A stretch of DNA of 64,000 nt from Chlorophyllum brunneum. Lineage: Eukaryota > Basidiomycota > Agaricomycetes > Agaricales > Agaricaceae. The notes below the pieces were generated by a model, which was not told where the DNA came from, did no database searches, and saw only the letters and a list, made by a program, of their open reading frames with translations. This document shows, piece after piece, positions 1 to 12,588 of this stretch. Location of the stretch: NCBI GenBank assembly GCA_963576785.1, contig OY756148.1, positions 186,001 to 250,000 of the forward strand, written 5' to 3'. Numbering within the stretch: the stretch's first letter is position 1; each line of letters begins with the position of its first letter. A program made the position numbers and the translations under genes.

Positions 1-1937
1 ATGGTGTGCAGTTCTTTGACATTATTTGCAACAATGATTGGATTAGATGGTGATGAGAGATGGTGATGAAGCAAGGATAGAGAAGGATGTTGGGTCTTGG
101 ATTGGCCTTGTTCGAGCATAGAGGATGTTGCTAGTGCTCCAGTTGGCACTTGGCAAGTAGTTACTTGCTCCTTGATATGTTTTCTGACATCTGGAGTGAT
201 GGCATAGAGTTCCCTTTGGGTGAGAGTAACTGTTCCATCTAGGCTTTGTTGTATGACCTGCTGGACTGCTCTAGGGTCTTCAATTGGTGAAGAAAATTGA
301 TACTGGGTTTGCTGTGAAGCAGGGTGGGTAGGAGAGGTGTTAGAAGGGACGGGTTTGGAGACTGGTATAGTTTGGGTAGATGGGTGAGCTGGAGGGCCAA
401 CAGGATCATTCTGGGAGGTGTTTGGAGGCCTAGGGGCTCTTCCTGCAGTGCCTGGTGAGTTCTTTGGCTTTCCTCCACTCCCAATACGTTTTCTAATCTC
501 CTCTTGACGTTTGAGAGCTGCTAGAGTGACCGCTTCAAGCCTGACAATCTCCTCTTCATCCTGGGAGCTGGGAAAGGTGGAATATGGCATGGCTGAAGTG
601 TTAGGAACACTGTTGTTACTTGGAGCAAGCTGGTGCGATTGAGATACCTCCAGGATGTTGGCTTGGGCATGGGTAATTGGTGGTGAGTGCGATTTATGCC
701 AGTTATCAATTTGTTCCATCATATTTTGTCCAGGCACAATCTGGGGGGATACTGGGGTACTGTTAGGCATACAGATCCAGTTTGTAGTGTCCCGGATGCA
801 TAAACCTTGTCGAATATATTCATCCAACTTTGGACAGTGCCTAAACATATGATTTGGGTCTGAGCAGAACCCACAGGGCCATCCAGTGCGTCGTTGTTGA
901 GTATTTTGCTGGGGAGGTGGTTGGTATGAAGGTTGGAATGTATTGGTACATGGATTGGTGAGTTTTCCTGCCAAGCGATTGAGAAATGCATCTGAAGTCA
1001 AGATTTGTTCAATCAAAGACATATCAAATGTTTCCCGAGGTGATGGAGTGAATGTAGCTATGGGAGCAGGTGTGATTTGAGGAGGAGGATAGAGAGAGGG
1101 TGTAGATAAGGCAAGAACATTTCCTCCTGTTTGTCCATCCAGTAGAAATCAAGCTGCTTCCTCTATGACCAAAATATCCCAAGGTTCATCAAGGGGATGA
1201 AGTGGGTCCTGAAGACAAAGCTGGGTATGAAGCTGGTTGCGAAAATCAATGTGGAACCCATTGATGAAGAGTTTATTGTGCTCCCGATGTGATATCAAAA
1301 GACGGTGCAATAACCAGCCAGCTCAGGCCAAGAATTCTCGATAATAGGTCCCAAACTGGAATCGGTCTCGCATGGGGATAGCTGCATTGTGCTCGACAAA
1401 GATTTCGAGGTCAGTTACAGTATAAAGTGAGTCGTCCTCTGCTCCTGGATATATTCCCATAATTTCTCTCTTAAATTGGTCCCAATCATCTCCTGTGGCT
1501 CCTGGACGGCTTCTCCAGACTTCATAGTCAGACTGATCAAGATAACGAAGTGTCTGAGCAATTTATTCACGAGGTCCGATGCCACAATCTCAAGCTATTA
1601 CCTCAATATCCTTGAAGAACCTCCTAAGTGAATGAGGGTTTCCATCAAACTTTGGGGCATTCCTATCATAACGTGAAGGCATATGACGAGGCTGGTTGTA
1701 TTGATTGATGATATATGGAGGGTTCTGAGGTGGATTAGGGGGGTGAGGTGGCTGTCCAAGTGGATTCGGACCAGGGAATTGAGCTGGGATAAAGCCTGGT
1801 AGATGGTTTCCTTCTCCAGGTGGGAAATGTTGGGCTTGGTAGGGGGGAAGACGAAAGACGGCTCCTGGGTTGTCTCCAGCTAGTTGGGGGTCATTGTTCT
1901 GAGGTATGTTTGGACCTGGCTTGTTCTGGTCAGCCAT
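1..1937 (-). pseudogene. Broken gag-like polyprotein of an LTR retroelement, cut by the window edge
   Basis: Read on the minus strand from an ATG at 1937, a Pro/Gln/Asn-rich gag-like protein runs to base 1. It has four in-frame stops: TGA at 1590-1592, TAA at 1563-1565, TGA at 1323-1325 and TGA at 1149-1151. From 1148 to the edge the frame is open for about 380 codons. A CCHC zinc knuckle (C-x2-C-x4-H-x4-C, around 834-877) is visible, as expected of a nucleocapsid region, followed by a K/R/E-rich stretch and a low-complexity Pro/Ser/Thr linker. Protease and pol would lie beyond the left edge. Three of the four stops are TGA, which fits CGA to TGA or TGG to TGA decay. The element type (gypsy-like is more likely) is inferred from gag style only. 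Confidence 0.72.
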
Positions 1938-2815
1938 GTGGTGATTGATATAGGAGAGGATGTTGGATTGGGAGGTGATATATGGGTAGGTGGAAATGTT
2001 TTTGTTGGAGGTCAGAGGAGGTGTTAGAAATGTTGTATAGGAGTAGGGTTGCCTGTTGGGTGATGCTCGAGAGAGTACCAGATGACAATTTCGGTTTTTT
2101 TTGAAGCCCCTCATGGTGGGCTCCAGTTGTAGAACAAGGGTATGGGCTGGTGAGCGAACGCTTTAACAAGCGCAGCCAAATCCAACAACTGCTTTGCTTC
2201 CAACCAAAAGGAGTCGATTAGCGGTACAGAGCGTCGAAGATTTGAGAGGAATTGACCAGGAAATGGTCGAGAAAACCGGTGATCAAGTTTGGGTAATTAA
2301 TGGAGTTGAGATAGATAAGAGACAAAGTGGCTTTGGGAATCTGAGGGGATTTAGATACTCATTCGTATTTCACTGCCTTCCCCTATCAAAGACATACTAC
2401 TTATATACATACATGAATATGGCCCAGTTTTAGAAGTGTGAAAGAAATATGCCAAGGTACATTTTAATGAAGTAATTAGACCAAAAAACGGGAAGAAAAA
2501 TGAAGGTAATCATCTATGGACAAGGTGTAGAACAATAGGGGACCAGGTACAAATGGATTGATAATGTTTTTATACTATAAAGGTAGGACAGAGAAGAGAG
2601 AAGATAGGAAGAGGTTAGGCAGAATACATTATTTATTTGGGACTTTCTCCAGATGATCATCTATGGTGTAGACCTACAATTGGACTTAAAGGGGATAGCT
2701 TACAGTTATGAAATAGAAATGGAGGAGGCATAGAAATGGGGAAGAGGGACAGAAGACTTGACTTTGGGATGTTTATGATGATGCCCCGACCCAGTGATGG
2801 GCGCTCCGAGATTTT
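1938..2815. other. Leader or LTR remnant and intergenic DNA
   Basis: No gene seen. Just 5' of the gag start (minus sense), TGG lies at 2123-2125, two bases inside a TG...-type border at 2128. This could be a primer-binding site next to an LTR end, but I could not find the second LTR and cannot confirm it. The rest is A/T-rich without a convincing frame. Confidence 0.3.
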
Positions 2816-4129
2816 TCATCCGAAAAGACTCTTTTGGAGATGACGTGAGAGTTCAGCAGTAGCCAAACGTCGCTCTCCACAACACCATGATGCCTGACGA
2901 GGCTCAGTATCCGGGTGAGGGCACCGGACGTTCAAGTGCTCCACGCGTTCGGGTTCTAGGTCGTAGATGTATATATCATTATTCCTTGAAATGCACAGGA
3001 GCTTATCCTTTCCGACGACATGTATATGGTTCTATACCTATCGTCAGTGGCAAGTAACAAAAGCAGCCTGCTTATGTACAGGTATGTATGGAATTGGAAA
3101 GGCACACCTCATGACATGTGTTGCCGTGCACTCGTTCCACCAATAAAAATCGACCCAACTCCGACCAAAGAATGACCTGAGACGCGCAACGAGGTCGGCA
3201 GTGAAGGAGAACCTCCACGGAACAAGGACGGGGGAACACGGCACCGACATAAGTCGCGTGGCCTTGAGGGTATCATTCCCATCACATTCAACGTGCCAAA
3301 TATGAATCCACTGGAATATATTATCGTTTTTATCTGAGATCAAGCCTAGGTGAGAGGTTTGACAGACGGTACATTGAAGAGTACTTACTTCCCCCTATGA
3401 AGGCAATGGTATATTGCGATGTAGGATGGCCTGTCTCAGCCCAACAGTCTATCGAAATCACAGACCGGCGGTCTCCTGGTATCCTGTGCTCAGAGTCAGG
3501 ACCAAGGAGATGAACTGGCTCGGGGTCATCCAGATCAAGATCATAATAATATATCGAGCCGGAAGTGTCGCCAGCCAGCAGCCAGCGCCCACCCGGGACA
3601 ATTCGAGTGGCAAGCGGACAACTGGAAAAAGCCTGAAGGATCCGAGTTCGCGGGCGAATGAGGGGTTTTCTCCATATTTCATCGATGGCGAGGCGCCTGT
3701 CGATCCATTCACGGACTTCAGTTGTTGATAGGGAATGGAGGGGTCGTATTCCTGAGTTGGGATTGTGCAGGTGTCGCAAAGAATATTCTTCCGCAAGTTT
3801 GAGCCAGATCATCCGGGCGTTGGTAGCCTCACGCAGCTTCTTGCTTACCTGCATGACGCGTCAGTACATAGACAGTATCATAACACTATGCGAATTCACC
3901 TGGCGCAGTGACACAATATCATTATAAGGCAGGAAATACGCGACCTCAGACAGGAGCTCAACAGGTAGGTCTCGGAGCGTTTTTCGATGGTGGACGGGAT
4001 GGCTGGCAAGCTGAGCGGGGATGACTGCTATGCATTTACATTCCATAGAGGTAGCCTGGTTCACGATCACTCACTGTAAAATAGATTTCTGATACAGTAT
4101 AACCAAGGAGGACAATACACAGCTGCCAT
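2816..4129 (-). CDS. F-box protein, copy A, C-terminally truncated
   Basis: Five exons give a 374-aa protein: 4129-4075, 4027-3900, 3848-3389, 3345-3080 and 3031-2816. Introns are 43-51 nt with GT-AG ends, and the exon lengths keep frame. Exon 2 encodes an F-box (LRDLPVELLSEVAYFLP then a SLRQ end), the SKP1-binding module of SCF ubiquitin ligases. Exon 3 carries a propeller-like blade (GGRWLLAGD then IYYYDLD), so the C-terminal part probably binds substrate. The start is the ATG shared with copy B at 6891 (both continue with a CPPWL motif). After the RQASW motif the sequence loses homology with copy B and stops at 2816, removing about 110-130 residues. It may therefore be a non-functional truncation. 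Copies B, C and D lie within 16 kb. Confidence 0.68.
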
Positions 4130-4131
4130 CG

Positions 4132-4500
4132 ATGATGAAGCAAAATTGGCAATCCTCAGCGAAGTTCTGCCACGAGGTTCACACGTCGGAAATATTCGGA
4201 CGGAATCCTTGCCGGCATCGATATTCCATGTTGAATGAATTTGAGCTGGGTCCTCAATCCTACCGATCTCTGTCATCCAGAACGGCGCCGTTAGGCCCTC
4301 CCCTTGATTCTTTCCAATAGGTTGTGGAGCCCGCACGAGTCCAAAAATCCACTTGTAACTGGTGACAAGATGGTATGAGTTCGCGTCCTATTCGAAGATG
4401 ACTGGCCAGATGAAACAAAACCAGATTCAGGGTCAGAATACTGCCTGACAAGTAGCAGACAAGAACGTACACACCAACGGCCTCAGCCACAACTTGCGGT
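4132..4500 (-). pseudogene. 3' fragment of the nuclease-like gene at 7193-9166
   Basis: Minus-strand sequence matches the last two exons of the gene at 7193-9166. It keeps the VAEAVG helix after the putative catalytic core, a GTACGT donor, a CTGAC branch site, the RxGRE-IP motif and the APFWMTEI-RIEDPAQI block. Everything 5' of this is missing; it is cut off next to a NACHT fragment on the other strand. Its position directly upstream of F-box copy A mirrors the full gene upstream of F-box copy B, so gene and F-box were duplicated together. Confidence 0.65.
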
Positions 4501-4506
4501 ACGTGA

Positions 4507-5140
4507 TCATCAAGTTGATCAGCCGCTTCTTACGACAACATCTTACTGCGCACCTTAGGTAGCTTATTGCAAGCCGACCTGAAGCTCATATAACTCGAAT
4601 GTTCAAGTCCATCGGGGTCAATGGTACATTTCTCTCACAGGAGGTTCTCGTGAATTCCGACGTGGCTTGTCAAGATGTTGAGAAATTCCTCCGGGCCATA
4701 TTCGACAAACTTCGAGACAGTATGATGTTCTTGTACCACGAGGCGCTCCATGGCCTGTGGAACGTGGCATGGCTCAGATCACATCCATGGCACCCGGGTG
4801 CTTCATCTTTGCCACCAGCATCACTCGTTTCGTCGAAGACCCGATCGTTGGTACCCAATTTCTCAACTCACAATGGTCCTCTCCGTTCCTCACCACATTC
4901 CGACGGTCCCTCTTTCGACCCTTCATGCACTTTACACCAGCATCCTTGACGCTGTACCCAAACATACCTTGCAGACTTTGAAACTGTTACTTGGATTTGA
5001 ATTGGAGGACCCAAAGTCTGGTCCCAGCGGAAGCAGCGAGGAAGAAAGGATGGCTCCGTTTGTTTGTACGGCCACCGTACCCAATCTACGACAGGACATG
5101 TTTATGCCCCCCCCCCCCTACGAAAACTTAATTCCGTGAT
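4507..5140 (+). pseudogene. NACHT NTPase gene fragment
   Basis: Plus-strand DNA closely follows the NACHT genes at 37066-37640 and 52617-53200. It contains the region after Walker B, including the IIKLIS helix, the LIASRPEA motif, the VEKFL-AKFD helix and the ILSVPRHI and LHALYT segments. Frames are broken repeatedly. The P-loop half and the C-terminus are absent, so this is a dead internal fragment. It sits between the nuclease-like fragment and the 3' end of F-box copy B. Confidence 0.7.
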
Positions 5141-5248
5141 CCGGGTCCTATCAGAATTCGCGACGGCGATTGGGAGGGAGATTGTCATTACAGCTACCAT
5201 GCTTCCTTGTTTAATCGTTAATCAAAAGCACTTATATAACACGGCTAC

Positions 5249-6891
5249 CTAGAGCGGGAAATCCAGGACGACAATTTTCCCGTGTATGCTTCTGTAGGCA
5301 ATCCGACCCAGTTCCTCGTCAAACGTGAACATGTCATAATCGCGGGACGAGCGATTGCAGCATTCCTCTCCATTGCTGTAGACTTGCTCCAGGGTCGAGT
5401 CCCAGGAGTATCCGAACCTGAAACCGCCCACTTGTGAAGGCGAGTATCCCTTGTGTAACCCCAGGCCGTAGATCGTCGGTATATGGTTGAAGTCGGAGAG
5501 CTTCACCACGTGCGGAGATTCTTCTCGTGATACTGGGATAATCAGGCCTAGGATCCCCTGTGCAGTACTCATCACTTGGCGATAGTTGGTCCCGTCAAAG
5601 TATAGCCGCGAGAAACTCATCTGCCCTCTGTCACCAAGCGAGTGACACCATGATGGCTGACGAGGCACAGCATCCCGGTGAAGGTATGCGACTTTGACGT
5701 GCTCGACGCGTTCGGGTTCTAGGTCGTAGATGTATATATCACCGTCTCTTGAAATGCACAGGAGTCTATCCTTTCCGACGACACGTATACAGTCCTGTAC
5801 CTATCGTCAGTGACGAGTAACAAAAGCAGCTTGCTTACGCACAAGTATGCATCTAATTGGAAAGGCACACCTTAGGACATGCGTTGCCGTGCATTCTTTC
5901 CACCAATAAACATCAATCCAACTATCAGCACAGAATGCCCTAAGACGCGCGACGAGATCTGTCGTGAAAGAGACGTCCCAGGGAACAAAGGAGTCGGAAC
6001 ACGGGACCGACTTTAGTCGTGTGGCCTTGAGGGTATCATTCCCTTCGCATCTGACGTGCCAAATATGGATCCACTGGAACATCCGAGCATCTTCGTCTGA
6101 AATCAAACCCAGGGTGAGGCTTGGCGGACGGTGAGTTGGAGAATGCCTACCTCCTCCTGCGAAGGCAATGGTAAATTGCGATATGGGATATCCCGGCTCG
6201 ACATAGCAGTCCATCAAACCTACACACTGGCGGTCTCCTGGTATCCTATCCTTAGGATCAGGACCAATGAGATGAATTGGCTCGGGGTCCTCCAAGTCAA
6301 GGTCGTAATAATATACCGAGCCAAGGGTGTCGCCAGCCAGCAGCCAGCGTCCACCTGGGACAATTTGAGCGACATAAGGACTGTTGGAAAAAGCTTGGAG
6401 GGTCCGAGTTCGGGGACGAATGAGGGGTATTTTCCACACTTCATCGATGGCGAGCCGCTTTTCAATCCATGCACGGATTTCACCTGTTGACAGGGCATGA
6501 AGAGGTCGTATTCCTGAGTTGGGATTGTGCAGGTGTCGCAACGAGTATTCTTCCGCAAGTTTGAGCCAGATCATGCGAGCATTGGTACCGTCACGCAATT
6601 TCTTGCTTACCTGTATGACGTGTCAGTGCATAGCTAGTGTCTCAAGGTTAGGAGACTCACCTGGCGCAGCGACACGATGTCGTTATAAGGCAGGTGAGAT
6701 GCGACATCGGACAGAACCTCGACAGGTAAATCTTGAAGCGTTCTTCGATGGTGGATGCTATGGCCGACAAGCTGAGCAAGGACAGCTGTTGTACGTTTTT
6801 ACATTCCAAAAAGGTAGGCGATATGAAAGGACTCACCGTAGAATAAGTTTATCATCCAATGTAACCACGGAGGACAGTATCCGAATGTCAT
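5249..6891 (-). CDS. F-box protein with propeller-like C-terminal half, copy B (full length)
   Basis: Four exons (6891-6837, 6785-6661, 6610-5843, 5794-5249) encode 497 aa. The F-box is in exon 2 (LQDLPVEVLSDVA to SLRQ). Exon 3 has a blade-like repeat (GGRWLLAGD-GSVYYYDLD), and exon 4 another (LLCISRDGDIYIYDLEPERV), so the second half is probably a WD-like substrate-binding fold of an SCF E3 ligase. Copy A has a 43-nt intron where copy B (6108-6150) lacks the acceptor AG. With a 1-nt length change the segment is read through in frame, adding about 14 residues. The last intron is 48 nt in both copies. This is the only apparently intact copy. The nuclease-like gene lies just upstream on the same strand. 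Confidence 0.78.
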
Positions 6892-7192
6892 TGATGACAA
6901 AGTAAGAGCCAATCCTCAGCAAGGTCCCTGCCTCAAGGCTAGTTCACACGCTGGTATCTATTCCGGCCCTGAATTCCTGCCAGCATCGATAGTCCATAAG
7001 GATGGAGGAGCTCAGATCTGGACGCAGTGCGTTGAATGCGGTTCAGAGAAGGCAGATGTACCATGATATCGACGTAAAGAGTCACATAATGTCTGCGTCA
7101 GTGCGTAATTTTCTAGTTGGTCCGACACAACAAAATCGAGTCAATCACAACTTCAAAATGTAATATCTCTCCTTCCCGCCATCTGCATACCA

Positions 7193-9166
7193 TCAATCTA
7201 AGTCCCGCTGACCATCCAGGCACCCTAGATTCCACACTTCCCTCCCGTCCCTTGTGGACTTAATGAATGATGTGTAAACAGTCGGCCCTGTCACAATATC
7301 ACATGGACTCACCCAAAAGTGTAAGGCCGAAAGAACGAAGAGAATTTGGGCTGGGTCCTCAATCTTACTGATCTCTGTCATCCAGAACGGCGCCCTGAGA
7401 CCCTCCCCTTGTTCCATCCCAGTCGGCTGCCTGGCCCAGACGACGCCAAAAGTCCATTCATAGCTGTTCGATAGGCAGAATGGTATGAATTCACGCCCTG
7501 TTCGGAGATGACTGACCAAGTGAAACACAACCGCACACAAGTCAGAGTCGCACCTGAAAATGGAAAGCGTACATGCCCACGGCCTCAGCCACGACTTGCG
7601 GTACATGGTCATGGAGTTTCGCTCCAGGCCATTTCGCCTCCAGGATCGACATATGCACACCTTTTTTATGGACCATGTCAGCTATGCCATCAGTCCACGT
7701 CTTCAAGCGAGTGCGAGTCCTTTGCTGGCCGCGACCAATGTTTAAGGTTCTTTCAAAATGAGGAGCCGTCAAAAGAACGGTGAAGTAGTCGGTGGATCCA
7801 TTCAGGTATGTTTTCATACTGTCATTCTGCACCGATCCACAGGACATCCCGCCAAAGCCCTCCTTCTGGAACGGAGAAACGATTAGCTGTTGATTGCAAC
7901 CATCGAGCGATTACAATCATCTTACCTTGCTTGGGCGACTCAAGAGCCTGAACTCGGGGATGACGGCTGTATCTATTGGGACCTTTGGCATCTGTCAGTA
8001 ATCTGTATACTCGCCTGGCTGAATAATCTACCTGCTCCCCTTCCTTCTCAGTGGTCGGTTTCTTAAGGATAAGACCATCATCAAGTCGTCCGAAGAACTC
8101 GTTGATGATATCGCGCGCACTCATTTCAGACTACATAAGCCCATTAACTAATGCCTTTCAAAGGAGTCCTCCAACGTACCCAGGTATTTTGAAAAAGATT
8201 CCGCTTTCTCTCGATCTTTGCTAGGAACGTCTGCAGTTCTGACTTTGCATTTTTCTGGAGCATTTTTCCTCCACCCATCCCCCTCCAGACAGTGCTCAGA
8301 GGCACACGGAGGTCTTGTTCCTCGATTCCGAGTCTCCGGTAGTCCTCCTTCGTGACCGAAGAGAAGCACAGTATCTGCCGGAAGCGACCTTCAGACATGT
8401 AGATAATTAACGACCAAATATACTTACATCAACTTTCCCATCTCCATTCGGCCCTCGTACCACTTTTAACGTATCAACCACAACCTTCACTCTCCGAACT
8501 GCTCTAGTGAGAGTCCGAAATGAATGGTGGTCCTCATCTTGCACGTTATCGAGGTCTTCCTCGTCCTCCCCACTGATATCACCCTCATTTTCATCTTTAT
8601 TGGGCTCTGCCGATGGTTTCTGGTTGACCCCGAAAGAGGCGGATATCTGTTCTGCCCATTTCTCCATAGACGATTCATATTCTCTCAGTTGATTGTTGAA
8701 CATATCCACAACACCTAACGAATGATCAGTGATCTTTTCCCAAAACATGTTCAAAAACCTTACTTGGATACCCGGTGGACGGTTCAGGTTCAGAATCAGG
8801 TTGGTCAGGCTTAGGCTTGCGAGGTTGCTTGGATCCCACCGCTGTATCTTTGCCTGATAGTGACCGGAGCAACATCTTCTCGATGTCCAGAGCAAGGGCA
8901 AGCATTTGGTCAAGGCTTTTGGAGACTGGATCCATGACATCAGGTGGGATGGTACCAGAACTGAGATTGCGCTTGTGTTTCTTGTCGGAAGGTTTTGATT
9001 CGGAAACCTCTGGGACGACATCTTGAGGTTGGCTAAGGGCGCGCGAACGCTTCTGACCGATTCCAGAGCTTGCGGGATCAGATCCCTGGACGTGAGACTG
9101 ATCGTTGGAGGCGCGAGATCCAGCCCGAGGTGGGTTGGATGTATTTCGTGTGGTGCTCGAGGACAT
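7193..9166 (-). CDS. Hypothetical protein with possible PD-(D/E)XK nuclease-like core
   Basis: Predicted exons are 9166-8764, 8714-8428, 8374-8180, 8130-8032, about 7991-7926, 7865-7573 and 7511-7193, the last possibly with a 54-nt in-frame intron near 7258-7311, giving about 535-553 aa. The first 130 residues are Ser/Pro/Lys-rich and probably disordered. The next 100 include a long acidic stretch (GEDEEDLDN). Exons 6-7 hold an Asp in STDYF (near residue 376), a strand ending LEAK (near 426-428) and a helix starting PQVVAEAVG (Gln near 440). This D...ExK...Q order is typical of PD-(D/E)XK folds and of a family common in mushroom genomes; activity is not shown. The small exon at 7991 has two possible in-frame acceptors. 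A copy of its 3' end lies at 4132-4500. Confidence 0.6.
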
Positions 9167-9924
9167 AGATATTGAGGTTTAAGGGACGGAAAATGATGAT
9201 ACACTGCACGCATAGCGGGGTATTTATTTTGATCTGCTTCCAACCGACTTACAATGACCACTAATTTTCCGCCCATCAAAGCAGCCTCAGCGATGGACAA
9301 AGCCTCAAGGCCTTGAGGTCCCCCACGCCTCGCACCTAGAGCCAGGCTATTTCTCCTTTGAGCATTTGGCTTTCTTCTTTTGCATCACACATGATACGTG
9401 ATAATTCAACAGCTTTTTCACCTCCCAAAAATGGCACGGATGAGGCGAGTCAAACTCCCTCTTTAAGAACATCTAGGGCCGCATGCATGAGCCTCGTGTT
9501 GAGGCATCACTCATGGTACCCTATTTCAGAGTGAGGGAATTGGACATGTCAATCCTTAGATGGGGTTAACACACTAGATATGTGAGATCTTCTTAACTTC
9601 CGCAAGGCAAGATGACGGGGTTGCCACTCGCTTGGAAATCATGTGGTCATACATACGTGTAGCTTATTTTGACTGTCGATCTTGCATCAATCCATGTGGG
9701 GGTATGTGATATGTGAGCAGAGCCGAAGAAAGAAATTCCCAACAGAAAATCATACTTATGACATAGCAGATCACTCAGATGTATGGTTACTAGCTGGAAC
9801 GGTATCAGTGGGTATCTTATGGGCTCCGTTCTTTATTGCCGACGTGGATGCTGAAAATTTGGGTCCTTCGGTGGCTCATGCACAGTACCCCCACAACGGA
9901 ATCATGGGCTCCTTGGATCATAAC
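9167..9924. other. Intergenic
   Basis: Upstream region of the nuclease-like gene and downstream flank of F-box remnant C. No supported gene, RNA or repeat seen. Confidence 0.4.
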
Positions 9925-10560
9925 TAGCTTCCTCGAGGGGGAAAGGGCCAGGACGATGATTTCCCCGACTGTGTGTTTGTAAGCAATCCGACCCAGTTCC
10001 TTGTCAACAGTGAACATGTCATAACGGCGGGACGAGCGATTGCAGCATTGTTCTCCATTGCTGTAGACCTGCTCCGGGGTCGAGTCCCAGGCGTACCCAA
10101 TCCTGAAACTGCCCACTTGTGAAGGCGGGTATCCCTTGTGTAACCCTAGGCCATAGATCGTCGGCATATGATGGAAGTCGGAGAGCTTCACGATGTGCGG
10201 AGAATCTTCCCATGATGTTGGGATGATCAGGCCTAGGATCCCCTGTGCGGTACTCATCACTTGGCGATAGTTGGTCCCGTCAAAGTATAGCCGCAAGAAA
10301 GTCATCTGCCCTCTGTCACCAAGCGAGTGTGGTACCATGATGGTTGACGAGGCTCAGTACCCGACTTTAATGTCCTCGACGCGTTCGGGTTCTAGGTCAT
10401 AGATGTATATATCACTGTCTCTTGAAATCCACCGGAGCCTATCCTGTCCGATGACACATGCAGTTCTGTAGCCCACATGATGAGTTTCACCAGCGGATAT
10501 GTGGAAGAGAATCTACCTCCTCCTACAAAGGCAATGGTGAATTGCGATACGGGATATCAT
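9925..10560 (-). pseudogene. F-box family remnant, copy C
   Basis: The minus strand matches the last exon of copy B closely (RLYFDGTNYRQVMSTAQG, IPTIYGLGLHKGY-like, YSNGE-CCNRSS). Upstream the frame meets TGA right after a DIYIYDLEPERV-like segment, and a short deletion separates it from the rest. Around 10509-10560 a piece of the exon-3 end (the segment holding the old 43-nt intron in copy A) has been fused on, with exon 4 missing in between. No F-box remains. It is a dead 3' fragment. Confidence 0.72.
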
Positions 10561-12588
10561 AATTCTGGTTGTGCTCGAGTCCCCAGCCTCTAACTCAACC
10601 ATCACTCCTGCGTCAACAAGAACGGCAAATGGCTGGGGTTGAATTGAAAAATTTACCATCATGATGGAGATTTGAACATTCAATCTTTGAATTCTAGGAA
10701 AGGTATGGGTGTAGAGGTTCTCTTATTGACTGAGTCGGGTCCAATCAGGGAGTAGGTAGAGGATTGTCGATAATCACGAAACAATGCTGGCGGCTATCGA
10801 TTTGACTCATAATAACTTTTATCTGACTCCCCCTTTACTCACGCATAGCCCAAAAGTTGGGATGCTGACCTCTGCCCACCTCCCGCTCATCAAGTCGCGC
10901 ATAAGCCCTCCACGCTCCGAATAATAGACATTTCCTAAAGATCTACAGCCATACAGCACTGATTCGTTTACTAGCTACAATGTTCTAATGAGTCCCACCT
11001 GGTGAAACTACCCGTGATGCGCCCTTGTACTCAAAGCTGACATGGTGAAGATCCAGGACTAAGGAGTGTACCGACTTGGGGTCGTTCCCAGCCAATCGAC
11101 ACCGGTTTTTTCAAGTTCGCTGTGTCCATAACGACACTCTCAATGTGGTTGATGAATAGACATTTTCACGTCCGAGTCTTGTCTGATGTGCACATAATTA
11201 AATGAGTAACAGCAACTCTTTTTCCTGGACTGGACTAGTCCGGACAAGACTCAAAATAATCTGGGCTGGGTGTGCCCCCTCATCGGGGTCTTCCCACCCG
11301 GTTTTGATAGCAGCCATCCTAAATCTTTGATGCGCCTAGATATAATGAGCTTTCGGCTTGTGTGCCATATGCACTCTCGTACTACTGGACCCGGATTTCT
11401 AGAATTTCCCAGACCAAAGTTCACCATATGTCACATTTCATCTGTGGTCATGTCAACGAGGCAAATTAAAATTGACATAGAGTTTCAACCAAAAATCTAC
11501 TATGCCCAGATCAGCACCTTTTGTCATGAAACCTAGTACACCATGGTAGAAAAATGACTTTTGGGTATATTATCAGGTAAAAACTGGATCAAGAGGAGTC
11601 AGATACAAGTCAACCTGAGAAAGCAAACTATTGGCCAACAAACAAACCCAGGTACCAACATTTCATGAACCACATTGCCTGTCAGTGAGGACATCCTCGA
11701 TCATTGACAATTCACATCAGTGCCTGCTCAACAACTTGTAAACTGCGCCATCATCCAGTAACATCGTCCATCCTGAGACTTACAGATACATGTGCCTCGG
11801 GAAGACGCTTGCCAAAAAGGCCATCACCTTCAGAAGTTGATGTTGATATGATCATTCTCAGCGTGCCTCAAATAGAAGCAGAAGTCCAGTGCAGAGCTCT
11901 CCTGGAATTCGGTACCACGCCTTCAACTTGAACATCTGGTGAGGTATCTCTTAACGAGCTATCCCTAACACGAAAGTCACAAAGGTATTGGCTGATGACG
12001 GAAAAGTTGAAGGAGAGGAAATCTTCGTTCTACCATCGGTTGAGTACAGTTGTAAACGTCGGGAACAATTGGTATAAATAGATAGCGGTTGCTTCTCCAC
12101 GTCTCCTGATATGGGTGTCCGCCATCACGATATTCACACGCACGCTGGTCCACTGAAGCCTTAGGGTCACCGATCCCCCCTTTAACACCCAAAGTAAAAT
12201 GCATCAACAACGGATTTGGTGCGAGGACCAACACTGCTACAGTAATGACAGGAGCGGCGAAAGAAAGGTAGTTGACGTCAAAGGCGTCATTATGTGAGCC
12301 TTGTATGAAAGCAGGATTGAACTGGGAGGTATCAAGAGCGTATATCCGTCACGTGACGGGACAGTTTGTGCGATGCAACCTATGATATAAGGATAATAAA
12401 TTACGTACAATCAAAAGCACAAGATTAACTGAAAAAAAATGGAAATGTCACTTCGTGTTTGAAATCACCAAGTACAGAGAGCAATCCACGTACAACCAGT
12501 ATACATAAGTAATACCATCCAAAACCCTAATGTATAGTACAAAAGCGCATTGATACCAGATACCATCTTCTCTCATCGCCAAAACAAA
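10561..12588. other. Intergenic with a NACHT-upstream-like segment
   Basis: No gene supported over 2 kb. Around 10740-10900, short blocks (ATAATCAC...CAATGC-GGC, then CTCACGCATAGCCCA) resemble the DNA just 5' of the NACHT genes (36150-36240 and 37920-37960). It is therefore probably the promoter end of a lost NACHT copy. Scattered short frames elsewhere have no recognisable domain. Confidence 0.4.
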
